Position numbers and translations under genes: made by a program. Source: Streptomyces chartreusis (GTDB lineage: Bacteria > Actinomycetota > Actinomycetes > Streptomycetales > Streptomycetaceae). Taken from it: a stretch of DNA of 64,000 bases. Location of the stretch: positions 2,294,001 through 2,358,000 of the forward strand of contig NZ_CP023689.1 in the NCBI RefSeq assembly GCF_008704715.1, written 5' to 3'. Below the pieces are notes generated by a model. The model was not told the origin of the DNA. It searched no databases and worked only from the letters and a program-made list of their open reading frames with translations. Every line of letters begins with the position of its first letter. The stretch's first letter is position 1. This document shows positions 25,123 through 34,767 of the stretch, piece by piece.

Positions 25123-26115
25123 ATGTCTCCGGTGCACGGTGGGCCGGTGTCCGACGTCCGCCGTACCGATGCGGTACTCCTCCTTGTCGCGCTCGTCTGG
25201 GGTTCCAGCTATCTGTCCGCCCAGACGGCGACCGCGGCCCTCCCCGTCCTGCTCGTGCTGTTCGCCCGCTACGCCCTGTCCGCGCTCGCCTGTCTCGGCC
25301 TGGTCGCCGCCCGGCGGCGCGGGGCGCGCCGGTGGACGCGGGACGAGCTGCGGATCGGGGTGCCCCTGGGCCTGACCCAGGCGGCGGTCCTGGTCGTGGA
25401 GACGTACGGCGTCGCCCACACCAGCGCCGCCAACGCCGGCCTCATCATCAGCCTGACCATCGTCCTCACCCCGCTCCTCGACCGCGGCGGCCGTCGTGGC
25501 CCGCTGCCCGCCTCCTTCTTCGCCGCGACCGCCGTCTGCGTCCTGGCCGTCGGACTGCTGATGTCCGGCAACGGCTTCCACGAGCCCCGCCTCGGCGACC
25601 TGCTGATGCTCGGCGCCGCGCTGATCAGGGCCGTGCATGTCGCCCTCGTCGGCCGCCTGACCGCAGGGCGGGCGATCCGTCCGTTGCAGCTGACGACCGT
25701 GCAGACCCTCGTCGGCACCGCCCTGTTCCTGCCGGTCGCGGCCCACGACCTGCCGACGCTGGTCCGCTCCGACCCGGCGACCTGGGCCCAGCTCGTCTAT
25801 CTCGCCCTGTTCTGCAGCGTGTTCGCCTTCCTCGCCCAGACCTGGGCCGTGCAGCGCACCTCGGCCAGCCGGGCCAGCCTGCTGCTGGGCACCGAACCGG
25901 TCTGGGCGGTCGCGGTGGGCGTGGCCCTCGGCGGCGACCACCTGACCCCGCTCACCGGCCTCGGGGCGGCCCTCATGGTCGCCGGCACCTACTGGGGCCA
26001 GGCGGTGGAACGCGCCCACCGACGCGCACCGCAACACCGACTTCCCCCGGCCGACCCCCTCGACAAGGACCCCGCATGCCCGAGCACACCCACCACGACA
26101 CTTACGACCACCTGA
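25123..26115 (+). CDS. EamA/DMT family exporter
   Basis: This 330-residue membrane protein has ten predicted TM helices in two EamA repeats. VALVWGSSYLSAQTA near the N-terminus and RTSASRASLLLGTEPVWA in the second repeat are typical. ATG 25123 is taken; GTG 25147 is an equally plausible start with weaker extra residues lost. It overlaps the downstream YbaK gene by 40 bases. It probably exports an amino acid or small metabolite under the LysR regulator. Confidence 0.88.
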   Translation: MSPVHGGPVSDVRRTDAVLLLVALVWGSSYLSAQTATAALPVLLVLFARYALSALACLGLVAARRRGARRWTRDELRIGVPLGLTQAAVLVVETYGVAHTSAANAGLIISLTIVLTPLLDRGGRRGPLPASFFAATAVCVLAVGLLMSGNGFHEPRLGDLLMLGAALIRAVHVALVGRLTAGRAIRPLQLTTVQTLVGTALFLPVAAHDLPTLVRSDPATWAQLVYLALFCSVFAFLAQTWAVQRTSASRASLLLGTEPVWAVAVGVALGGDHLTPLTGLGAALMVAGTYWGQAVERAHRRAPQHRLPPADPLDKDPACPSTPTTTLTTT

Positions 26116-26576
26116 TCGCCCTGCTCGACTCCGCCCACGTCGACTACCGCCTCATCGACCACGAGCCCGAGGGCAGCACCGAGGCCGTCTGCGCGCTGCG
26201 CGGGCACCCGGCCTCGGAGGCCGCGAAGTGCATCGTGCTGCGGGTCAAGGTGGACCGGCGCACGACGCGTCATGTCCTCGCCGTCGTGCCGGGAGACCGG
26301 CGGGTGGACCTGGACGCCGTCCGGGCGCTGTTCGACGCCCGCTACGTCGGCTTCAGCGACGCGGAGACCGCCGAGCGACTGGCCCACGCCGTCCCCGGCA
26401 CGGTCCTGCCGTTCAGCTTCGATCCCGACCTCGAGGTCGTCGCGGATCCGGACGTCGTCGGACGGGCGAAGCTGTACTTCAACGCGGCCCGGCTGGACCG
26501 GTCGCTGCTCATCTCCGGCGCGGACTACGAGCGGTTGGCCAAGCCTCGCATCGAGCGCATCGCGGCGGCCGCGTAG
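26076..26576 (+). CDS. YbaK/aminoacyl-tRNA deacylase-like protein
   Basis: This 166-residue protein of the YbaK/ProX-like editing-domain family hydrolyses mischarged tRNA in its known members. Visible features are ASEAAKCIVLRVK with the conserved lysine, HVLAVVPGDRRVDL and the C-terminal GRAKLYFNAARLDRSLL. ATG 26076 has AAGGA upstream and lies inside the end of the EamA gene. The exact tRNA substrate is unknown. Confidence 0.82.
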   Translation: MPEHTHHDTYDHLIALLDSAHVDYRLIDHEPEGSTEAVCALRGHPASEAAKCIVLRVKVDRRTTRHVLAVVPGDRRVDLDAVRALFDARYVGFSDAETAERLAHAVPGTVLPFSFDPDLEVVADPDVVGRAKLYFNAARLDRSLLISGADYERLAKPRIERIAAAA

Positions 26577-26597
26577 GCACGCGAAGCGACACCCTTC

Positions 26598-27320
26598 TCA
26601 GACCGTCTCGTCCGCCGGCTCGCGCAGCGGCCACGTCCCGTCGACCACCGCGGTCGCGTCACCCTTGCGGCGCAGGAAGTTCTGGAAGTCCGCCGCCCAT
26701 TCCGCGTACCACTCGATCTGGCGGCGGTGCAGCTCCGCCGGGCCGAGGCCCGCGATCTTGGGGTGGCGGGCGGCTATCGCGCAGGCGAGCCGGGCCGCGG
26801 CGAGCGCGTCGGCGGAGGCGTCGTGCGCGGAGTCGAGGACGATGCCGTACTCCCGGCAGACCGCTTCGAGGTTGCGCTTGCCACGGCGGTAGCGGTCGGC
26901 CCAGCGGTCGATGGTGTACGGGTCGACGACCGGGGCGGGTTCCCGGCCGCCCAGACGGTCGCGCAGGGACGGCAGTCCGTACCGCCGCAGTTCGGCGGAG
27001 AGCAGGCTCAGGTCGAAGGCGGCGTTGTACGCGACGACCGGTACGCCCGTGTTCCAGTAGGTGACCAGGACGTCGGCGATGGCGTCGGCCACCTGGTCGG
27101 CGGGGCGGCCCTCGGCGGCCGCGCGTTCGTTGCTGATGCCGTGGACCGCGACGGCGTCCGCCGGGATCTCCACGCCCGGATCCGCCAGCCACTCCTTGTG
27201 CCCGATGGGCTGCCCGTCCCGGACCTCGATCACGGCGCCGGTGACGATGCGCGCCTCGCGCGGATCCGTACCGGTCGTCTCCAGGTCGAAGCCGATCAGC
27301 AGCTCACGGTGCCAGCCCAT
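26598..27320 (-). CDS. DnaQ-like 3'-5' exonuclease
   Basis: This 240-residue DEDDh exonuclease has Exo I FDLETTGTD (about 10-18), Exo II NAAFDLSLL (about 98-106) and Exo III HDASADALAAARL. These are the four metal-binding acids plus the catalytic His. ATG 27320 has GAAGGGGG upstream and starts just before Exo I. It is not fused to a polymerase, so it is a stand-alone proofreading or RNase T-like enzyme. Confidence 0.92.
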   Translation of the reverse strand: MGWHRELLIGFDLETTGTDPREARIVTGAVIEVRDGQPIGHKEWLADPGVEIPADAVAVHGISNERAAAEGRPADQVADAIADVLVTYWNTGVPVVAYNAAFDLSLLSAELRRYGLPSLRDRLGGREPAPVVDPYTIDRWADRYRRGKRNLEAVCREYGIVLDSAHDASADALAAARLACAIAARHPKIAGLGPAELHRRQIEWYAEWAADFQNFLRRKGDATAVVDGTWPLREPADETV

Positions 27321-27411
27321 GGGCGGTCCCCCTTCTTGGTGGTGCGTTCCCCCAGTGGTCTCCACCTTCCCATGTGCCACTGACAATCAGAGGACCGCAT
27401 TCCGCTTGTGC

Positions 27412-27429
27412 GCCCCCGAGGCCGGGGGC
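27412..27429. terminator. GCCCCCG-AGGC-CGGGGGC hairpin after the HEPN gene
   Basis: A 7-bp G/C stem with a four-base loop lies 37 bases downstream of the HEPN-domain gene stop, before the exonuclease start on the same strand. Confidence 0.55.
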
Positions 27430-27465
27430 CGGTCGTGGGCGGCCCGCCGGCCACCTCGGGACAGT

Positions 27466-28704
27466 TCAGGACACCGGCCGCGAATCCGCCCACATGAGTT
27501 CGAACTCCTCGCGATACGTCGGGAAGAGCCCGCCCTCGTCGATCTCGTCCGACTTGACCACCCGGGTGCCGTTGCGCAGCACCAGGACCGGTGCCTCCAG
27601 CCCCCGTGTCCGCCGCAGATATGTCTGCACGACCGCCACTCCGTCGGCGCCGTCGCCGTCCACGAGGTACGCCGTGAAGCGGGGCGTCTCGTCGAAGACC
27701 TGGATCTCGAAGGCGCCGGGGTCGCGCAGCCGGGACCGCACCCGGCGCATGTGCAGGATGTTCATCTCGACCGCGCGGCTCAGCTCGCCGCGCTTGATGC
27801 CGAGTTCGCGCTCGCGCCGCTTGACCGCGCTGGAGGCCGGGTTCAGGAACAGCAGCCGCACCCGGCAGCCGGATTCGGCCAGGCGCACCAGGCGCCGCCC
27901 GGAGAAGTTCTGCACCAGAAGGTTGAGGCCGATGCCGATGGCGTCGAGCCGGCGGGCGCCGCCGAAGATGTCCTCGGCCGGGAACTGGCGCAGCAGTCGC
28001 ACCCGGTCGGGATGCACGGCGACGACGTCGGCGTAGCGGTCGCCGACCAGGTCCTCGACCGCGTCGATGGGCAGCCGGCGGGCCGAGGGCACGTCACCGC
28101 TGCCGCCGAGGACCTCCAGCAGCCGCGCGGAGGCCCGCTCGGCCTGGTTGAGGACCGCCTCGGACAGGGCCCGGTTGCGGGAGACGACGTTTCGGGTCAC
28201 CTCGAGCTCGTCCAGGGCGAGTTCGACGTCCCGGCGGTCGTCGACGTACGGCTCGAAGCACGGCCAGTGCTGCACCATCAGCTCGCGCAGCTGCGGCAGC
28301 GTCAGGAAGCTGAGGACGTTGTCGTCGGCGGGGTCCAGCAGATACCCCTTGCGGCGGCTGACCTCGCGTACGGCGACCGCGCGCTGCACCCACTCCTGGC
28401 CGGCCGGGCCGGCGGCCGCGACGACCCACTCGTCGCCGTGGACGGGTTCGTAGATGGGGCGCAGAACAGCGGCCACGACCGCGCGCAGCCGCTGCTCGAC
28501 GAGGTTCAGCCAGATGTAGGCCCGGCCCGCTCGTTGGGCGCGCGTACGCACCTCGCGCCAGGCGTCGGGGTCCCAGTCCAGCTCCGGGCCGATGGAACTC
28601 GTCTCCATCGGCCGGGCCAGGGACACCGTGCCGGGTGGGACCTCTGTGGAGTTCCCCTCGTGACCCTCGTCACCAGGGGGCAGCTCCAGCCCTCCCGAGC
28701 CCAC
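27466..28704 (-). CDS. SAV2148-family HEPN-domain protein
   Basis: This 412-residue protein matches, from memory, a near-invariant Streptomyces family named after SAV2148 and described as carrying a HEPN domain. The N-terminal half is helical (YIWLNLVEQRLRAVVAAVLRP, then RRDVELALDELEVTRNVVSRNRALSE, with the polar RN pair expected of HEPN-type RNases). The C-terminal half, from LVQNFSGRRLVRLAES, resembles a PLD-like fold (VRLLFLNPASS) but lacks an HKD catalytic motif. GTG 28704 gives the conserved N-terminus VGSGGLELPPGDEGHEG. A role in RNA cleavage or stress control is only suggested by the domain. Confidence 0.8.
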   Translation of the reverse strand: MGSGGLELPPGDEGHEGNSTEVPPGTVSLARPMETSSIGPELDWDPDAWREVRTRAQRAGRAYIWLNLVEQRLRAVVAAVLRPIYEPVHGDEWVVAAAGPAGQEWVQRAVAVREVSRRKGYLLDPADDNVLSFLTLPQLRELMVQHWPCFEPYVDDRRDVELALDELEVTRNVVSRNRALSEAVLNQAERASARLLEVLGGSGDVPSARRLPIDAVEDLVGDRYADVVAVHPDRVRLLRQFPAEDIFGGARRLDAIGIGLNLLVQNFSGRRLVRLAESGCRVRLLFLNPASSAVKRRERELGIKRGELSRAVEMNILHMRRVRSRLRDPGAFEIQVFDETPRFTAYLVDGDGADGVAVVQTYLRRTRGLEAPVLVLRNGTRVVKSDEIDEGGLFPTYREEFELMWADSRPVS

Positions 28705-28807
28705 CCGCGCACCGCCTTCCGCTCCCCCGAGCACTCCCCGTCTCAACGATCAAGGAAGGGTACTCCGCGAGCGGTGGGCGGTGCAGCCGGATGGACAGGG
28801 TCGTTTC

Positions 28808-30118
28808 TCAACTACGAGGCTGCCAGTGCCCGTTCTGCCAGGCGAGCTCGCTCGGAGTGAGCGGATTCATAGCCGTCACGTCACGCGGGACGATGGAGAA
28901 TCCCTGCCAGTGGACGGGCATGGGCTGCTGGTCCTCGTCCCGGGCGATGTGGTGGAAGCCCACGTTCATCCAGGTGATCGGGTGCTTGAGGGCCTGGCCG
29001 CCGACCCACTTGTCCACGGACTTGGGGTGGCCGTTGCCGCAACCGGGGTTGTTGGTCGCGAACTTCTCGCACTTGTCGTACTCGGTGAAGTACACGTCGT
29101 GCTTGGTGAAGCTGCGGCCCGGGTACTTCGTGGTGGCGCCGGGGACGATCTCGTACGAGCGCGCGTGGCCGTCCTTGTTCTTGCCCGTCGCGCTGACCAT
29201 GCGCCACCAGCGGTAGGCCTTGGCGTCGCCCGCGAGCTCCTTGCCGACCTTGGTGACGGTGGTCTTGGTCTTCGGGGCGCGGTCGCCGGCGGCGGGCGCG
29301 GTCACCGCCGAGTCGTACTGCTCGACCCGGTTCTTGGTGGAGCCGTCCAGGCCGAAGTCGAGGCGCCAGAAGACGTTGTGGCTGTGGCTGGTGGCCTTGG
29401 CGCGGTCGCCCTTGCCGATGGGCCAGCCGCGGCCGTCGCCGGCGTCGTAGTCGTCGTACGACAGGCTGCCGGTGGCGCCGACGTTCATGGTGACCGTGCC
29501 GTCGTCCTGGAAGCGCCACTCGGTCATGTACTCGTACCAGCCGACCTGGTTGACCGTGTAGACGAGCAGGTCCTTGCTCTGCGCCTGGTAGACCTTGTTC
29601 GCGGTGTCGCCCTGCATGCGGTAGGCGTGTCCACGCGCGCGGGTCGTGGTGCACAGGCCCTTGACGTTCGGGTCCTGCCAGGCCTCGGGGACCTTGACGG
29701 TCTTGATGGTGCCGCCGGGGCACTCGCCGGGGTCGAGGTTCATCAGGCCCTGGGCGAAGCCGAAGCCCGTGAGGTCGTCGTACTCGACGCTGCCATCGTC
29801 GTAGGGGACGTGGATCTGGCCGAGCCGGGCGCTGTTGAGGACCTTGATCGGCTTGGTCTCGCCCTTGGGCTGGTAGGAGATGTTCTCCAGGACCAGCCCG
29901 GCCTTGCCGTCGTAGCGCCAGCACATCCGCCAGGTGGTGCCGCCGGTGAGCTTCTGCTCGATGCGGTAGTCGGCGCTGCACTCGGCGGCCGGGGCCGGGG
30001 CGGCCTTCGGCTGGGCGGAGGCGGACCCGGCGCCGGTGGTCGCGCCGGCGGCCAGCGCGGCCATGGACAGGCCCACGGCGGCGCCCTTGCGGGCGCGGCT
30101 CATTCTGTTCACGCGCAT
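28808..30118 (-). CDS. Secreted copper amine oxidase-like protein, catalytic domain only
   Basis: This 436-residue secreted protein has a signal peptide ending near ASA-Q. The catalytic strand reads VGWYEYMTEWRF, where Y195 aligns with the tyrosine that becomes topaquinone. Copper ligands are in HSHNVFWRLDFG and in HHIARDEDQQPMPVHW. The family consensus has N or a similar residue just before the Tyr, where this protein has W194. At about 400 mature residues it lacks the N-terminal D1-D3 domains of typical ~640-residue enzymes. The gene follows a second secreted protein that may supply them. It should oxidise primary amines outside the cell if the cofactor forms. Confidence 0.82.
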   Translation of the reverse strand: MRVNRMSRARKGAAVGLSMAALAAGATTGAGSASAQPKAAPAPAAECSADYRIEQKLTGGTTWRMCWRYDGKAGLVLENISYQPKGETKPIKVLNSARLGQIHVPYDDGSVEYDDLTGFGFAQGLMNLDPGECPGGTIKTVKVPEAWQDPNVKGLCTTTRARGHAYRMQGDTANKVYQAQSKDLLVYTVNQVGWYEYMTEWRFQDDGTVTMNVGATGSLSYDDYDAGDGRGWPIGKGDRAKATSHSHNVFWRLDFGLDGSTKNRVEQYDSAVTAPAAGDRAPKTKTTVTKVGKELAGDAKAYRWWRMVSATGKNKDGHARSYEIVPGATTKYPGRSFTKHDVYFTEYDKCEKFATNNPGCGNGHPKSVDKWVGGQALKHPITWMNVGFHHIARDEDQQPMPVHWQGFSIVPRDVTAMNPLTPSELAWQNGHWQPRS

Positions 30119-30216
30119 GAAGAAGTGACTCCCTTACAGGAGGTGCAAGTACGTGAGGTGCCGGTACGCGAGAGATCGGTACCGGCGTGCGAGTTGGAAA
30201 AGCGAACCGAATGCGG

Positions 30217-31035
30217 TCAGCGCATGTCGAGCTTGGCGACCTTGCGGGCGCTCAGGTCGATCACGAAGGAGCGGGCGTCGATCCAGGGCCCGTTCTTGAC
30301 CTTCGGGAACAGCCGCACGCAGCGGTGTTCGCCGCACTTGTCGAGCACGGCGGGCTGGGCACCCGGGGTCGCCCGGTACACGGCGCCGTTGAGCAGCAGC
30401 TGCTCCGGGGAGGTGAGCTCCTTGTCGGTGGCGTCCTTGAAGTCCGCCTTCATGCCCGCGCCCAGCGGGTCGGCGATCAGGAGCTTCGCCGCCTCGGCGT
30501 ACTCGTCACGGCTCAGGGGCGGCTGGACGCCGTGCTCCGTGGAGGTCTCCTCGACCTTCCCGGTGTCGAGGTTGACGATCCGGGTGACGAGCGCGTCGGC
30601 CTTGTAGTCGTAGAACGACACCTCGGCCCGGCGCGGTGCGTTCGCGTCGCCCAGTTCGTCGGCGTCGGGCTCGGCGATGTCGACGCCGAGTCGCTGCGGG
30701 CCACGGTCGCCCTCGACGTCCTCGCCGGCGCTGCGCATCTGCGGGCTCGCCGCGAGCTGTGCGGCCCGGTCCATCTCGTCGTCGGTCAGCGGGTCGTTGC
30801 CCGTGCCCTTGTCACCCTCGTCCGGGGCCTGCTCGACGACGCCCGGCGGCACCGCGCCGGCCCCCTGCCCCTGGGCGGCCTGCTGGGCCGACTGGCCGCC
30901 TCCGCTGTTCCCTCCCGTTTCGTCGGCCCCCGCCGTCCCCGGCAGGGTGATTCCGACCATCACGGCCGTTCCGGCCACCGCGATGGCCGCACCCGCCACC
31001 ACCTTGCCCAGATGGCGGTGCACTATCTTGCGCAC
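30217..31035 (-). CDS. Secreted partner of the amine oxidase-like protein
   Basis: This 272-residue secreted protein has a signal peptide cut near AGA-DE, a Gly/Gln-rich linker, and a C-terminal domain with RRAEVSFYDYKADALVTRIVNLDTGKVEE. The latter resembles the N2/N3 domains of copper amine oxidases, where a strand pair with YDYxxxxxxxRxVDLxxG recurs. Two Cys (KCGEHRC) form a likely disulfide. It lies 98 bases before the oxidase gene on the same strand. I infer it provides the missing N-terminal domains. The N-terminal linker of low complexity argues against an enzyme in itself. Confidence 0.7.
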   Translation of the reverse strand: MRKIVHRHLGKVVAGAAIAVAGTAVMVGITLPGTAGADETGGNSGGGQSAQQAAQGQGAGAVPPGVVEQAPDEGDKGTGNDPLTDDEMDRAAQLAASPQMRSAGEDVEGDRGPQRLGVDIAEPDADELGDANAPRRAEVSFYDYKADALVTRIVNLDTGKVEETSTEHGVQPPLSRDEYAEAAKLLIADPLGAGMKADFKDATDKELTSPEQLLLNGAVYRATPGAQPAVLDKCGEHRCVRLFPKVKNGPWIDARSFVIDLSARKVAKLDMR

Positions 31036-31091
31036 ATCTTCCCCCTACTCCCCCTGAATCCCCGGGAGTACGTGTCGGCCCCACTGGTTTG

Positions 31092-31106
31092 GCATACCGC
31101 GTATGC
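31092..31106. promoter_or_regulatory. Dyad GCATAC-CGC-GTATGC in the glgX divergent promoter region
   Basis: A perfect 6-bp inverted repeat with a three-base centre lies in the gap between the secreted-protein gene and glgX, 111 bases before the glgX ATG. It could bind a dimeric regulator of either gene. No regulator gene adjoins. Confidence 0.45.
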
Positions 31107-31216
31107 ACTGGTCGCCCGGTAAGAGGGACGTAAGTCAGGGGTGGTTCCATCACTTTCGGGGAGACTCGATGTCAAGGCGCCCCCGGTGGCGCGCTCCGGC
31201 TGAAAGAGTCGTGTCC

Positions 31217-33363
<2,147 letters not shown>

Positions 33364-33367
<4 letters not shown>

Positions 33368-34686
33368 AGCCTGTCCGACTCCTCGACGGTGCGTCCGGTG
33401 TACGACTCCGGGCGCGCCGTCAGCGCGATCAGGCAGGCGAGCGCCGCCGCGAGGCTCGCCGCTCCGAAGGCCGCCGCGGGGCCGTGGGACTCGGCGAGGC
33501 GGCCGGTGACGGCGACCGCGAGGGCCTGCCCGCCGACCAGCGCGCTCGTCGCGAGCGCCATCGCCTCGGCGAGCCGCGTGGGCGGCACGACGCGCTCGGT
33601 GAGCCCGAAGACCGTGATGAGGTGCGGGGCGTAGGCGACGCCGAGGACGGTGACGGTGGCGTAGAGGGCGGGCAGCGTGTCGGTCCACAGCAGGGGCAGC
33701 GACAGCGCGCAGGCCGCCGCCGTGGCCGCTCGCCAGCGGGTGGTCAGCCCTACGCGGGCGGGCACCGCGGCCATGCAGAGTCCCGCGACCGCGCTCATCA
33801 CTCCCATGGCGGCGTACACGAGCCCAGTCTGATCCGGCTGCCCGAGCCGCTCGGTGAGCGCGGTGATGCCGGCCTGGCAGGCACCGAACATGGCGCCCTG
33901 CAGGGCGAGGGCGGCTCTGAGGGAGTGGACGGCGAGAGGGGTGCGGGCCGGGGCGGGAGCTGTCGAGGCGGACCCGGAGCGGCGTTTCGCCGGTGCGCGT
34001 CGTTCCGCCGGTGCGCGCCCTACCGGTCCGGGCCGTGTCGCCGCCGCCGTCCGGTGCAGTGCGAAGCCGGTGCCGCAGGTGGCGACCAGCACCGCCGCGC
34101 CGCCCAGGGCGTACGCCGGATGCGCCGTCACCGCCGCGAGGCCCACGAGGGCCGGGCCCAGGACGAAGGAGATCTCGTCCACGGTGCTCTCGAAGGACAG
34201 CGCGGCACCCACCGTGGCGTCGCGAGCGCCGGCCCGGCGGGCGAGCGCGACCAGGCGGGCACGGGCCATCGGCCCGATCTGCGGCACCGTCGCCCCGGCG
34301 CAGGCCCCGAGCAGCGCCAGGAAGGGCGTCGCCAGCCCCATGAGCGCCCCGGCGACCAACCCGGCGATGGCGAGGGCGTTGGCGAGGGAGAACACGAGGA
34401 CGACCGCGCGTTGGCCGTGCCGGTCGGCGAGCCGGCCCACCAGCGGACCGCAGACCACCTGCCCGACGGCCAGCGCACCGCCGGTCAGCCCCGCCGCGGC
34501 CAGGGAGCCGCTGGTCCGCGCGACCAGCAGCACGCTGCCGAACTGGATCGTGGCGGTCGGCAGCCGCGCCGGGAAGGACACCACCGGCAGCAGCGGCCCG
34601 GTCAGGCCGATCACCTCGCGGTAGGTCCCGAGCCCGCCCGGGGCCCCCTTCCCGCCGCTCTGCGCCCTCTTCCTCGTCGTCCGCAT
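33364..34686 (-). CDS. MFS transporter
   Basis: This 440-residue membrane protein has about 12 TM helices and the A-motif-like GRLADRHGQRAVVLV after TM2. The central loop is polar and low-complexity (PAPARTPLAVHS). It is most like actinobacterial drug exporters of unknown substrate. It sits convergently between glgX and treY, and their common stop is the palindrome CTAG at 33364-33367. No sugar-transporter signature is visible, so it may be unrelated to trehalose metabolism. Confidence 0.88.
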
Positions 34687-34767
34687 CGTCCGACGCTAGG
34701 CACGCGCGTGGGCCCACGTGGAGGGGACGATGACACGAAGGGCGGCAGGGCGGGTACGTACGTTTCC

